DNA of 64,000 nucleotides from UBA8389 sp035719105 (GCA_035719105.1 DASTGN010000009.1:124001-188000), one strand, 5' to 3'; shown: positions 43,109 to 53,278, counted from the stretch's first letter. Numbers and translations are program-made. Notes: generated by a model not told the origin, from the letters alone.

Positions 43109-44284
43109 TCATAAACCTAAAAAACGCCTAGGATTCTCCCGGGTCAGCATGTTTTCAAGTTCATCGTCGAGGCGAAATAGAAAGTTCTGGGTGACCACAG
43201 GTATTTTTTCGTGAATAAGCACCATGTAGTAATCCGATCCGAAAAGAGTGCGGTTTCGAACCAATTCCTTTTCCCGGAGCAATTCTTCGAAGGTTTCCAA
43301 AAAACAGGAATGGATTTTTTCGGTTAAATGCAGCAAGAAGGAAACATCGGTATAAACGTTTTCATAGTTTTCCATCATGCTGATGATTCGATGCACCCAG
43401 GTATTTGGATCGTTTTTTGAAAACCGTTTCCACTGATCGTCACCACCAAAATGGGCCAAATTGAGACGTAATTTTGGGAAACGCTCCAACACCGGCAACC
43501 AACGAGCCGGATCACTGAAAAAGAGTCCTTTTTCCTGTTCATTTTTAAAAGAGATGTATTCTAACCCATCTACTTTCTCTCCCTGTAAATCGTATCTGCG
43601 AAAGGGCAATTCAAAAGTGTTCGCCAGGGCGCGTGTGGAATTCCCTCCGCAATGGGTCGTTACTGGAATACCCAGGGCTTCGCAAACCTCAAACACTTCC
43701 ATGAGCTTGGGATGGTTGGGCAGGTAACCTAAAAGTGGATAGATCTTGACACCGTAGAAGCGGTATTCGTCCGAAAACGCCTTGAAAAAAAGTTGCTCCA
43801 TTTCGGGATTGTTGGGATCGAGTGCGACAAAGGGCAATAGCCGGTCTGGATGGGTGTTCCGGGCTTCCCGCATGGAATCAAGTTGAACATGCATGTCCAG
43901 CACCGAGGTTTTGCCAAAAGCTTGCGTCATATCCATCATCAAGGGACAAAACAGAAAATTGGAATCCATCTGTTCAATCATTTCAGCCGCGACCTCTGTC
44001 AAGGAATTTTTCTTGGCCACCTCCATGAAATCAGTAGCGTGTTGCGTCCAGGTATCATCCTCTTTTCTCCGTCCTCGGAGTAATCGGATCAAACGCCTGA
44101 GCATCCGCCGCTTCATCAACCAGGGCAGCCGAAGGTGAAAATAATTGTCCGGTATGTAATCTCTGGTAAATAGGTGGCAATGAACATCAAACCGGATATT
44201 CCCATTCAGGAGTTTGGCTTTCAGTTCAGGGCTGAGACACTGGAATGGAGGTTTTATGGCATACAGTTCCATCATAGACTTCAA
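43109..44284 (-). CDS. Amidohydrolase-family metal-dependent hydrolase
   Basis: 391 residues with the TIM-barrel amidohydrolase 2 pattern: metal-binding HxH in FDVHCHLFTRD (near 33-43), His in IPVTTHCGGNS (near 208), LNLAHFGGDDQW (near 282) and a late Asp in LFGSDYYMV (near 350). A basic stretch near 55-72 (KRRMLRRLIRLLRGRRK) is unusual and may contact membrane or nucleic acid. The reaction cannot be named; the family includes decarboxylases and lactonases. Its start overlaps the MFS exporter stop by 4 bases, so the two are translationally coupled. Confidence 0.8.
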   Translation of the reverse strand: MKSMMELYAIKPPFQCLSPELKAKLLNGNIRFDVHCHLFTRDYIPDNYFHLRLPWLMKRRMLRRLIRLLRGRRKEDDTWTQHATDFMEVAKKNSLTEVAAEMIEQMDSNFLFCPLMMDMTQAFGKTSVLDMHVQLDSMREARNTHPDRLLPFVALDPNNPEMEQLFFKAFSDEYRFYGVKIYPLLGYLPNHPKLMEVFEVCEALGIPVTTHCGGNSTRALANTFELPFRRYDLQGEKVDGLEYISFKNEQEKGLFFSDPARWLPVLERFPKLRLNLAHFGGDDQWKRFSKNDPNTWVHRIISMMENYENVYTDVSFLLHLTEKIHSCFLETFEELLREKELVRNRTLFGSDYYMVLIHEKIPVVTQNFLFRLDDELENMLTRENPRRFLGL

Positions 44285-45681
44285 ACTTGGTTTTTACGGG
44301 CAGTATTTCGCAACGAAGTGAAAACGCCCAATAGACAGAGTGCTGAAAACAAAAGGAAAATCACTTTGGAACTGTGCATGAAAAGGGGAATGGTCGAATC
44401 GTCCAACGCTTTATTGCCAATAAACACATGGACGGAAAGCGAAGCAATGGCCATGCTGAACATCATACCTAGGTTTCGCATGGTGGCTAAAGTTGCCGAT
44501 GCTACACCGTAATGTTTATTCTCTACCGAACTCATTACCACATTTGTATTGGGCGAAGAAAAAAGGCCGAAACCAAAGCCCAAAACACCCAGCGCAATCA
44601 ATAAATAGGTATTGGTGGAATCGAGGGTCAAGAAAGCCAGCATGGATAACCCGATCACACTGATGCCCATCCCTGCCGAAGCCAGCCATTTGGGGTTGAA
44701 CCGGTCTGACAATCGACCTGAAAATACAGAGACCAAAGCCATCAATACTGGTTGAATCATCAACAACATACCCGCCTGGCGGGGTGTTAAATGTTTGCCA
44801 TATTGCAAATACAAACTCAAGACAAAACTGACAGCAAACGTGGCTGCATAATTGATAAACGCCGAAAGATTGGAAAGTGCATAAACGATATTGTCCCGAA
44901 ACATAGTGACATCCAACACTGGAAATGGAACCTTAATTTCCATCCGAATGAAAAAATACAAGCCCAACATACCAGCAACCGCCATCACGATGGCAAGCGT
45001 GTCGGGTATTTTGGAGAAACCATACATCAACAGGATGAGAGAAAGCACGTACAAAAGCGCCCCTTTTAGGTCAAAACGACCTTTCTCTGCTTCTCTCCAT
45101 TCCGTTTTAATGGCAAAATAAATGGCCAACGTTACCAAAACTGAAACGGAACCATTGATCAAAAACAGGCTGCGCCAACCAAGGGATTGTGTCAGAATGC
45201 CACCCAAAACAGGTGCGGCAGACAATCCAAGATAAACGGAGGCGACATTCAAACCGATTACTTTGCCACGCTGCTTGGGCGGAAAGGCGGACATTAAAAG
45301 TGCCATGCTTGTTGTGACCATCATCGAGGTTCCGACTCCCTGTAGGATGCGCATGACAATCAGGAACTCACCGCTGTTGGCAATTGCACAAAGGAATGAA
45401 GCCACCATGAACACAACGTTTCCCCATAGGAAAACTGTTTTACGACCCCAACGGTCTGCGACTTTACCCAATGGAACCAGCATGACAGCCGATGCCAATA
45501 GGTAGGACATGGTCACCCAACTCATGGTAACGGCACCTAAGTGGAGTTCAGCCGAAATTCGAGGTAAGGCAATATTGACAGCAGCACCAGTGAATGGATT
45601 GAAAAAATTGGCCACCATGGTGATGGCCATCAAAAGTGTTTTGTTGACTTCAGGAACCGTGTTTACAGGTGGATTGTTCAT
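44281..45681 (-). CDS. MFS transporter, DHA2 (EmrB/QacA-like) family
   Basis: 466 residues from MNNPPVNTVPEVNK with 14 predicted membrane helices, the number typical of the DHA2 drug:H+ antiporters. Motif A is seen in GKVADRWGRKTVF (near 75-87), and motif C in VYLGLSAAPVLGGIL (near 150-164). It probably exports drugs or metabolites, perhaps linked to the coupled amidohydrolase. An in-frame ATG 18 codons upstream (45733-45735) is possible; I prefer the internal one because a promoter-like TACTTTTA (complement of 45710-45717) lies between them. Confidence 0.85.
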   Translation of the reverse strand: MNNPPVNTVPEVNKTLLMAITMVANFFNPFTGAAVNIALPRISAELHLGAVTMSWVTMSYLLASAVMLVPLGKVADRWGRKTVFLWGNVVFMVASFLCAIANSGEFLIVMRILQGVGTSMMVTTSMALLMSAFPPKQRGKVIGLNVASVYLGLSAAPVLGGILTQSLGWRSLFLINGSVSVLVTLAIYFAIKTEWREAEKGRFDLKGALLYVLSLILLMYGFSKIPDTLAIVMAVAGMLGLYFFIRMEIKVPFPVLDVTMFRDNIVYALSNLSAFINYAATFAVSFVLSLYLQYGKHLTPRQAGMLLMIQPVLMALVSVFSGRLSDRFNPKWLASAGMGISVIGLSMLAFLTLDSTNTYLLIALGVLGFGFGLFSSPNTNVVMSSVENKHYGVASATLATMRNLGMMFSMAIASLSVHVFIGNKALDDSTIPLFMHSSKVIFLLFSALCLLGVFTSLRNTARKNQV

Positions 45682-45869
45682 TCGATTGGTATCAAATTCA
45701 TAAGGTCGGTAAAAGTACAAAAAAGTATTCGCCATGCTACTTGCTGTGTCAATTTTGCTTGCTAAAAAGATTTTTTGAAGAAAAAACCAAAAATTGTATT
45801 TTCAAGGCAATATTTATGTAATTTAACGGCTTTAAATGTCTCGCTATTAGACCTTAAGTTTCTGTAACC

Positions 45870-46685
45870 ATGACGGATAAAAATGACCGGAATACCTCGT
45901 TGATTCTGCCGGATGTTTCCGTGTATGACGAAGCGTTTTTGCTTCAATCCATTCGTAAAAGAATGCAGATTCTTAATTATCAAAACCCCGAGCACTACCA
46001 ATTGGAATTGGAACAAAATGTAGCTGAACGCATTTTGTTGATGAAATCGCTTCAAGTCAGTTACAGCGAATTCTTCAGGAATTCGTTGACCTTTTCGGTG
46101 TTGGAAAAATTAATCCTTCCGGAATTGATTCAAAAAACCATCCTACACGGTTCTTCAAATCTTCGATTTTGGTCCATGGCCTGTGCATCGGGTCAAGAGC
46201 CCTATAGTTTGGCCATGATGATGGAGGAATACATGGAAAAATTGGATAGACCTTTAGCTTATCAATTATTCGCTACCGATCATAATGAAGCTGAAATTGA
46301 AATTGCCTCCAGGGGTTTTTACACCGATGCCTGCATGTCCAACATGAGTCTCAAGCGATTGGATCGATGGTTTGTGCGGGCTAAAAATGGATATGTCGTT
46401 AAAGACGAACTCAGAAAGCACATTCAATTCTCAGTCTTTGATGTGGTTTCGAACCCACTCTCCAGCCCTCCAGAGAGTATTTTCGGGAGTTTTGACTTGA
46501 TACTTTGCGCCAATTTATTGTTTTATTATAATAAGGAAACCCAGAAAGTCATTTTGGATAAAGCCGAATCGTCGCTTTCAAACCAAGGATACCTTTTAAC
46601 CGGCGAAGTAGAAAGAAACCTATTAAACGACCGCATGTTTAAAGAAACCTACCCATATTCTGCCATTTTCAAAAAATTGACCTGA
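45870..46685 (+). CDS. CheR-type protein-glutamate methyltransferase
   Basis: 271 residues: a short CheR N-terminal helical domain (about 35-90) and a SAM-binding methyltransferase domain with WSMACASGQEPYSLAMM (near 97) and LILCANLLFYYN (near 210), the counterpart of the LCRNVLIYF motif in CheR. CheR methylates glutamates of chemoreceptors, but no flagellar or receptor genes are here; Bacteroidota often link CheR to hybrid histidine kinases in non-motility pathways. It lies 31 bases before a hybrid kinase gene. No CheB methylesterase is encoded in the window. Confidence 0.9.
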   Translation: MTDKNDRNTSLILPDVSVYDEAFLLQSIRKRMQILNYQNPEHYQLELEQNVAERILLMKSLQVSYSEFFRNSLTFSVLEKLILPELIQKTILHGSSNLRFWSMACASGQEPYSLAMMMEEYMEKLDRPLAYQLFATDHNEAEIEIASRGFYTDACMSNMSLKRLDRWFVRAKNGYVVKDELRKHIQFSVFDVVSNPLSSPPESIFGSFDLILCANLLFYYNKETQKVILDKAESSLSNQGYLLTGEVERNLLNDRMFKETYPYSAIFKKLT

Positions 46686-46716
46686 TTTTAACCGGTAATC
46701 ATAGAAACTACTCCAC

Positions 46717-49272
46717 ATGAATCTAAGCTCTTTCAAAATAGGAACACAATTGAAAATTGGTTTTGCCATCCTGCTTTTTATGGTTGTCCTACTGGGATTG
46801 GTATCCTATTTTCAAACCCAAAAGTTGCATCAAAAGACTGAACTTTTGTTCAATCATCCGTTTCAAGTCATCACCTTCATTTCAAAAATCGAGAACTATA
46901 TCTTGAATATGGATGTTGCTTCCAGAGAATTGATGGAAACAAGCGATCTATCGGCTCGCCTTAAAGCGTTACAAAATATGGAATTGGCTGCGACAGCAGC
47001 TTTCCAGCAATTAGACATCGTCTCATCCCGTTATTTAGGGAGTCCATTGGATGTTGAAAGGGCCAAGAATGCTTTTGTAATCTATCGAAGTTCCTTGCAA
47101 AATGAGATGAGGGCAGTTACGAATTTTGGTAATAAAACCATAGACCGAGTTCGAATTCTTGCACTTCGAGATGATTTGTTCGCTAAGTTGAGCATCATTG
47201 AAAATTTTGCAAACAATAAGGCCAATACGAGTTTCAGCGAATTTCAAAAACTTGAAAAAGATTTGAAAATCAAATTGTTGTTGCTCGTTTTTTTCATCAT
47301 CGTGTTTTCGTTGATTGTCAATGCCGTCTTATTGAGAAGAATTCAGAAGCCATTGAAAATCCTGACCAAAGCCACCCACGATTTCCGTCATGGAGATTTG
47401 AATGCTCGTAGCGACTATCATTTGTCGAATGAATTCGGCTTGTTGTCCGACTCTTACAATAGGCTGGCAAATCGAATTCAATTGGAAATCCAATTGAATG
47501 AAAAGAAAACAACACTTTCCACTTCGATGCTGATCGAAAACGACGCACGATCTTTTTTCCATTCAACGCTATCGGCCCTGCTTACGCTTACAAATGCTCA
47601 AATGGCAGCCCTTTACGTGTGGAGTGAAGCTGAAAATCAACTGGAATTGTATGAATCCATCGGACTTCAGCAAAATTTAAAGAAATTCTTTGATCCATCC
47701 GTTCTGGAGGGTGAAATGGGCAATGTTTTGGCAACTAAGAAAATTCAACACTTCCAGACCATAAATACCGATCAACCTTTTGTTTTTGAAACAGTTTATG
47801 GCAACATCAAACCCAGAGAATTCATGGCCATACCTCTTTTGTCTGGGAAAAGGGTCATCGCTACCATTCATTTAGCCACGATCAATACGTTTGACAAACA
47901 AAGCAAATTGCTGATAGAATCCTTCCTGGAAACATTGAGTGCTCGGGTAGATGGTATTTTGGCATATCAAAAAATCAAAGATTTCTCAGAAAAAATGGAG
48001 TTTCAGAACCGTGAATTGGAAATGCAAAAATCGGAATTGTCCAAACAATCGGAGACGTTGCAGCATCAAAACACTGAATTGGAAGTACAAAAAAGAGAAT
48101 TAGACGAAGTTAATAGGCTGAAAACCATTTTCTTATCTAATATGAGTCATGAATTGCGAACTCCTCTGAATTCGGTCATCGCACTTTCCGGCGTCTTAAA
48201 CAGAAGGCTTGCCCATAAAATTCCAGCAGACGAGTACAGTTACCTGGAAGTCATTGAGCGCAACGGAAAGCATTTGCTTTCGCTCATTAACGACATTTTG
48301 GATCTATCCAGAATCGAGGCAGGTCGTGAAGACATCGAAATCATGTCATTTGATGCGAATGAACTGATTTCGGATATTGTGGAATTGATTAAACCTCAAG
48401 CTCAAGAAAAAGGTATTGAACTAATTTTCAACGCTGATGAAAAAAGTATAAACCTTAACAGCGATCTTAAAAAGTGTAGGCACATTCTTCAAAACATCGT
48501 TGGAAATGCGGTCAAATTCACCGAAAAAGGCTTTGTCGAGATACAGGTTAAAAAAATGGGCAATCACTTGCAATTTGAGGTCAGCGATACGGGGATTGGC
48601 ATTTCCACAAGCCAACAACAGCACATCTTCGAGGAATTCAGACAAGCGGACAACAGTACTTCCAGAAGATTTGGCGGAACCGGACTGGGCCTGTCCATTG
48701 CCAAAAAATATGCTGAATTGCTGGGTGGTAGCATTCAAGTGAAGAGTAAACCTGGAAAAGGATCCCTATTCACCATCACGATTCCCATCGATTGCGAAGG
48801 CGAACGTACGGAATCCATCAACAATCCATTCAAAAAAGGTTCCCATTCACACCTCGATGCAAGTCAAACGGAAGGTAAAACCATTCTTTTGGTTGATGAC
48901 AGCGAACCAGCCATCATTCAACTTTGTGATGTACTGCAGGACAGTGGTTATCAGATTCAGATTGCCAGAAATGGAGAGGAAGCCATTGAGCGGATCGGTG
49001 AAGTGGTGCCACAGGCCATGATTCTCGATTTGATGATGCCGGTGATGGATGGATTCGATGTTTTGAAAACCCTACGCGAAGAAAACCGAACCGCTCACGT
49101 TCCGGTTTTGATACTCACTGCCAAACACATTACTAAAGAAGAACTTCGGTTTTTGAAAAGGAATAACATTCACCAATTGGTTCAAAAAGGTGACATCAAT
49201 CGAAACGACTTGTTGAAATCGATTCAGGAAATGACCCAAATAGTGACAAAAACCAACGAAGAAACCGAATAA
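46717..49272 (+). CDS. Hybrid sensor histidine kinase (4-helix sensor, HAMP, GAF, HisKA, ATPase, REC)
   Basis: 851-residue inner-membrane kinase. Domains in order: membrane helix (about 13-30), extracytoplasmic four-helix bundle as in chemoreceptors (about 35-180), second helix (about 187-208), HAMP (about 210-262), GAF-like domain (about 275-415), coiled coil rich in Glu/Gln (about 420-470), HisKA with the phosphorylated His in SNMSHELRTPLN (near 480), HATPase (GNAVKFTEKG, DTGIGIS, GTGLGLSIAKK) and a receiver with acceptor Asp in ILDLMMPVMDG (near 770). The MCP-like sensor plus the adjacent CheR suggests signalling modulated by methylation, by inference. It is 21 bases before the second kinase gene. 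Confidence 0.9.
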   Translation: MNLSSFKIGTQLKIGFAILLFMVVLLGLVSYFQTQKLHQKTELLFNHPFQVITFISKIENYILNMDVASRELMETSDLSARLKALQNMELAATAAFQQLDIVSSRYLGSPLDVERAKNAFVIYRSSLQNEMRAVTNFGNKTIDRVRILALRDDLFAKLSIIENFANNKANTSFSEFQKLEKDLKIKLLLLVFFIIVFSLIVNAVLLRRIQKPLKILTKATHDFRHGDLNARSDYHLSNEFGLLSDSYNRLANRIQLEIQLNEKKTTLSTSMLIENDARSFFHSTLSALLTLTNAQMAALYVWSEAENQLELYESIGLQQNLKKFFDPSVLEGEMGNVLATKKIQHFQTINTDQPFVFETVYGNIKPREFMAIPLLSGKRVIATIHLATINTFDKQSKLLIESFLETLSARVDGILAYQKIKDFSEKMEFQNRELEMQKSELSKQSETLQHQNTELEVQKRELDEVNRLKTIFLSNMSHELRTPLNSVIALSGVLNRRLAHKIPADEYSYLEVIERNGKHLLSLINDILDLSRIEAGREDIEIMSFDANELISDIVELIKPQAQEKGIELIFNADEKSINLNSDLKKCRHILQNIVGNAVKFTEKGFVEIQVKKMGNHLQFEVSDTGIGISTSQQQHIFEEFRQADNSTSRRFGGTGLGLSIAKKYAELLGGSIQVKSKPGKGSLFTITIPIDCEGERTESINNPFKKGSHSHLDASQTEGKTILLVDDSEPAIIQLCDVLQDSGYQIQIARNGEEAIERIGEVVPQAMILDLMMPVMDGFDVLKTLREENRTAHVPVLILTAKHITKEELRFLKRNNIHQLVQKGDINRNDLLKSIQEMTQIVTKTNEETE

Positions 49273-49293
49273 CAGCATTCAATACTATTTTTT

Positions 49294-51297
49294 ATGGTTG
49301 AACCAAAATTCAAAATACTGACCATTGACGACAATCCGGATAATCTGATTACGCTGAGGGCACTGATCAACGAAGCCTTTTCGAATACCATCATCTACCC
49401 GGCAACCAATGGAAGAGACGGACTTAAAATTGCTAAGCAAGAAGATCCGGATGTCATTCTATTGGATATTGTCATGTCTGGAATGGATGGTTTCGAAGTT
49501 TGCAGACATCTTAAAAATGACCCCAACCTCTGCGACATACCGGTCGTACTGATTACTGCCCTAAAAGGGGACAAGGAAAGTCGGATCAAAGCACTTTATT
49601 ATGGTGTGGAAGCATTTTTATCCAAACCCATCGATGAGAGTGAGCTGACGGCACAAATCCGCGCCATGATCAAACTCAAAGCTGCCACCAAACAAAAAAA
49701 GTTGGAAAAAGCAGAACTGGAAGAAATCGTTGCCAATCGGACCAAACAGTTGGAAAAAGAATTTAAGGAACGAATGCGTACCGAAATCGATTTGCGCGAA
49801 AAAGAGGTTCAATATAAAAACCTAGCAGACAGCGGATTAGCTTTAATTTGGACATCTGGTTTGGATAAAAAATGCAATTATTTCAACAAACCCTGGTTTA
49901 ATTTTACAGGGCGCACCTTAGAACAGGAAATGGGAGATGGTTGGGCAGAAGGTGTACACCCGGACGATTTTGATTTTTGTGTGAACACATACGTCAACGC
50001 TTTCGAAAAGCGCGAGTCATTCAATATGGAATATCGGTTACGCCACCACAGCGGTGAATATCGGTGGCTGAGCGACATGGGCACACCCAACTTCAATAGC
50101 AAGGGAGAATTCATCGGATACATCGGTCATTGTTTTGACATATCGGATCGCAAAAAGGATGAACAGGAGCTCATTCGCGCCAAGGAACTCGCCGAAGAAA
50201 GCAACCGGCTTAAAACTTCTTTTTTGCAAAACATGTCCCATGAAATTCGAACACCGATGAACGCCATCGTCGGATTTTCCGGGTTGTTGGAACAACCTGA
50301 TTTAAAGGAAGAAGATCGGAAGAATTTCATTTCCATCATCAAGAACAGCGCCAATCAATTGTTATCTGTCGTTACCGATATCCTGACGATTTCCTCGTTG
50401 GAGAAAAAACTGGAACGAATCAATATCAATATAGTCAATATCAATGAGTTGCTGGACAACCTGTATACCATTTTCCACCTTCAGACACAGGAAAAAAAGA
50501 TCAATTTGAAATTGATTAAGCCAGCTGCCATGTTGAACACGATTGTTTACACGGACGGAACAAAACTGACCGAGATCTTGACAAATATTCTTTCAAATGC
50601 TCTGAAATTCACCCACCAAGGTGAAATAGAATTCGGGTATGACTTGAAAGATGGTTTTTTGGAATTCTATGTAAAAGATACCGGTATCGGCATTTCGCAA
50701 GATAGTCAGGAAAAGATTTTCCAACGTTTTTTACAAGCCAATCACTCCATCAGCCACGTTTATGGTGGCACCGGTTTGGGATTATCCATTTCGAAAGGAT
50801 ATGTCGAATTGTTCGGTGGTAAAATATGGGTGGAATCAGAACCAGACCAAGGTTCAACTTTCCATTTTACCATCCCATTTGTTTCTGCCTCCAATATTTT
50901 GGAAGTAGACGAAGTTGATACGACTTCAGACAATTTCAAAACAATTTTGGTCGCAGAAGATGAAGATTATAATTTTCTGTACATCAAACATATCTTAGCC
51001 AAGCAAAACGTGCGTATCATTCACGCCATCAACGGAAAACAAGCGGTTGAAGTATGCAAGGCCAACCCACAAATTGACTTGGTGTTGATGGACATTAAAA
51101 TGCCTGAAATGGATGGTTGTACGGCAGCAAAGGCAATTAAGGAATTCCAACCATCCTTGCCCATCATAGCCCAATCGGCTTATGCCATGGAATACGAGAA
51201 AGAACAGTTCAGCGGCACTTTTTTTGATGAATATGTTGTCAAGCCCATCAATGTCAACGAATTAATGATGAAGGTTCGCAATTATATTGAATTTTGA
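49294..51297 (+). CDS. Soluble hybrid histidine kinase (REC-PAS-HisKA-ATPase-REC)
   Basis: 667 residues without membrane segments. The N-terminal receiver (about 6-122) has the Asp in ILLDIVMSGMDG and Lys in FLSKPID; a coiled coil follows (about 128-170), then a PAS domain with PAC motif RHHSGEYRWLSD (about 172-290), HisKA with SFLQNMSHEIRTPMN (near 312), HATPase (SNALKFTHQG, DTGIGIS, GTGLGLSISKG) and a second receiver with Asp in LVLMDIKMPEMDG (near 605). It could take phosphate from the upstream hybrid kinase through its first receiver and relay it onward. No DNA-binding output gene follows; the next gene encodes a bactofilin after 119 bases. Confidence 0.9.
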   Translation: MVEPKFKILTIDDNPDNLITLRALINEAFSNTIIYPATNGRDGLKIAKQEDPDVILLDIVMSGMDGFEVCRHLKNDPNLCDIPVVLITALKGDKESRIKALYYGVEAFLSKPIDESELTAQIRAMIKLKAATKQKKLEKAELEEIVANRTKQLEKEFKERMRTEIDLREKEVQYKNLADSGLALIWTSGLDKKCNYFNKPWFNFTGRTLEQEMGDGWAEGVHPDDFDFCVNTYVNAFEKRESFNMEYRLRHHSGEYRWLSDMGTPNFNSKGEFIGYIGHCFDISDRKKDEQELIRAKELAEESNRLKTSFLQNMSHEIRTPMNAIVGFSGLLEQPDLKEEDRKNFISIIKNSANQLLSVVTDILTISSLEKKLERININIVNINELLDNLYTIFHLQTQEKKINLKLIKPAAMLNTIVYTDGTKLTEILTNILSNALKFTHQGEIEFGYDLKDGFLEFYVKDTGIGISQDSQEKIFQRFLQANHSISHVYGGTGLGLSISKGYVELFGGKIWVESEPDQGSTFHFTIPFVSASNILEVDEVDTTSDNFKTILVAEDEDYNFLYIKHILAKQNVRIIHAINGKQAVEVCKANPQIDLVLMDIKMPEMDGCTAAKAIKEFQPSLPIIAQSAYAMEYEKEQFSGTFFDEYVVKPINVNELMMKVRNYIEF

Positions 51298-51416
51298 GGC
51301 AGTTTTATTGGTAATCTAGCGATCAGTTGAATTTTTGTATGTCAGGTGCAACGTAATGAAATATTCAGTACCTTGCCACTGAAATTGTTAGGTATTCATT
51401 CAACTCCCTATTTGCT

Positions 51417-51992
51417 ATGAAACCAGAAGAAAAAAATTTCGACGAGTCTCCCATACTTATTCCCAAGAATAGTTTTGTGGAAGGCTATATCAAATCGCAT
51501 AAGGCGATTCGCATTGAGTGCAATTTCAACGGCACCATTTTTACCAACAATCGAGTCATTGTAGACGGTTCCTCCAAGATCACAGGTGATGTGATTTGTT
51601 CTGAACTCATTTTGACCGGTACGATTGAGGGAAATGTTTTTTGTGTAGGCAGAGTTACCTTGAACAAGGGTGCCCAAATCAATGGAAAAGTTTACACTTC
51701 CATGTTCACCAACGAACAGGAAACCAACCTGCAATGCGTGATCCAAATCACGAACCTCGATTCTATTGCCAAAGCCAACGAATTGTTGGATAAGCTGGAC
51801 ATGGAATCTGGTTTGTCCGTAGATCCCATTTTAAACCAGTTCCGGGAACTGTTTTATGAAAACGCATTTGCTCGTAAAACCAATCCGGATATGGAAATCG
51901 TTCACAAGTTCACCGAACAGCTACCAGCCTCAAAAGTGAAAGCTGGTGCTGCGCCTATAGTGATGAAACAAACAGAAGGGGTGACAGTCTGA
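51417..51992 (+). CDS. Bactofilin-family cytoskeletal protein
   Basis: 191 residues. The central part (about 20-105) is a right-handed beta-helix of short repeats (ITGDVICSELILTGTIEGNV, RVTLNKGAQINGKV) typical of bactofilins, which polymerise without nucleotide into filaments that localise enzymes or shape the cell. A helical C-terminal half (about 110-191) is an uncommon extension. The gene follows the two kinase genes on the same strand after a 119-base gap in which I see no clear promoter or terminator. It ends 4 bases before the convergent SorE-like gene. Confidence 0.88.
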   Translation: MKPEEKNFDESPILIPKNSFVEGYIKSHKAIRIECNFNGTIFTNNRVIVDGSSKITGDVICSELILTGTIEGNVFCVGRVTLNKGAQINGKVYTSMFTNEQETNLQCVIQITNLDSIAKANELLDKLDMESGLSVDPILNQFRELFYENAFARKTNPDMEIVHKFTEQLPASKVKAGAAPIVMKQTEGVTV

Positions 51993-51996
51993 GCGC

Positions 51997-53271
51997 TTAC
52001 AATTTGTCGGCGTTGGACAACAAGTACGCTTCTGCTTCGACGCTCCATAAACCTTGGTTACGATCGCAAATTTCGGCTAAAGCCCTGTAGGTCAGATTAC
52101 TTACTCCCAGTTGAGCGAAGTCGCTGATGGGAGTCAACGGCATTTCTATATGCGTATAGATGAGCTTTTTACCACCGGGTATTTCGGGTAAATGGCAAGT
52201 AGCATCAGCAACGGCATTCAAACCGCCGATGTGGGTAACCAAACCTGCAGGATCCAAACCTTTGGCCATCAAATTCAACGCTTCTACCATGTCGTCGTTG
52301 TTTCCTCCGCTGGTTCCAGCCACGTGGGTGTAACCGTAATGCACGTTGTAGAAATTGAACATTGCACTGAAGTTGGGATCACTGGGACCTGCGAAAAAGT
52401 TCAGGCATCCGTCAAAGGCGAGTATGGCATCAGCCTGTTCGACAACGGGTTTCACAGGGGCAAAAACGAAGACATCGTTGAATCCTTCGCCACCTGTGAG
52501 GGCTTTGAGTTCTTCAACCGGATTGGCCATCTCTTTGGTGTTGATGTAGCGGAGATCGATACCTTTTTCCCGAGCGAATTCAACAGTGTAAAGACTAGCG
52601 GCGCGATCCAAACGAACCTGATCCACGTCTGTGACGACAAACAAACCTGGTTTGCAATCTTCGCGACGCAATACATAATTAATGGCAGCCAAACCCATCG
52701 GGCCAACGCCAGCCAAAATGGCCAATTTGCCACCTTCCACAATTTCCATCTGATGAATGTAACTTCCTGGTTTGATGTGGTAGTTGGCATGCATAGCACC
52801 AATGACGCATGAAAGGGGTTCAGCCAGGGATGCAGGATAATAGCCTTCGCCTTGGTAGGCAAGCAGGCAATTGTGTTCCATGACTTCTTTCGGAATGATC
52901 ACATAGGTGGCATCACCACCAATATAACGGTAGCTGTAGCCGGGAGCACTCAAGACACCAACCGGACCACCTTCAAAATTCAGGGCTGGTTGGATGGAAA
53001 ACTTGTCGCCTACTTTGAACTGATTCGCCCATTTGGAACCGACTTCCACCAATTCACCGGCAAACTCATGTCCAATGATGATGGGATTTTCGGCAATATC
53101 GTTGGGAACACGCTTGTGGTCGGTTGCCTGGCTGCTCGCTTTGTACGAAGACATGCAAAGGCTGTCGGTTACGACCTTGGCTAAAATTTCATCGTCCTGA
53201 ATCTGTGGCAATTCGAATTCCTCCAAACGAAGATCCTTTTTGCCGTATAATCTTACTGCTCTTGTTTTCAT
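51997..53271 (-). CDS. Zinc-dependent alcohol dehydrogenase resembling L-sorbose-1-phosphate reductase (SorE)
   Basis: 424-residue medium-chain dehydrogenase. Its start (MKTRAVRLYGKKDLRLEEFELP) and later segments (ASLAEPLSCVIGAMHANYH, DGCLNFFAGPSDPNF, YNVHYGYTHVAGTSGG) follow recalled Klebsiella SorE closely; zinc-site residues are Cys39 in DSLCMSSYK and His/Glu in IIGHEFAGELVEVG. SorE reduces L-sorbose 1-phosphate to D-glucitol 6-phosphate. No PTS genes are present, so the natural substrate here may be another ketose or polyol (phosphate). Last gene of the run beginning at E2; it follows the aldolase/SDR gene by 7 bases. Confidence 0.82.
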   Translation of the reverse strand: MKTRAVRLYGKKDLRLEEFELPQIQDDEILAKVVTDSLCMSSYKASSQATDHKRVPNDIAENPIIIGHEFAGELVEVGSKWANQFKVGDKFSIQPALNFEGGPVGVLSAPGYSYRYIGGDATYVIIPKEVMEHNCLLAYQGEGYYPASLAEPLSCVIGAMHANYHIKPGSYIHQMEIVEGGKLAILAGVGPMGLAAINYVLRREDCKPGLFVVTDVDQVRLDRAASLYTVEFAREKGIDLRYINTKEMANPVEELKALTGGEGFNDVFVFAPVKPVVEQADAILAFDGCLNFFAGPSDPNFSAMFNFYNVHYGYTHVAGTSGGNNDDMVEALNLMAKGLDPAGLVTHIGGLNAVADATCHLPEIPGGKKLIYTHIEMPLTPISDFAQLGVSNLTYRALAEICDRNQGLWSVEAEAYLLSNADKL

Positions 53272-53278
53272 AATCGTT

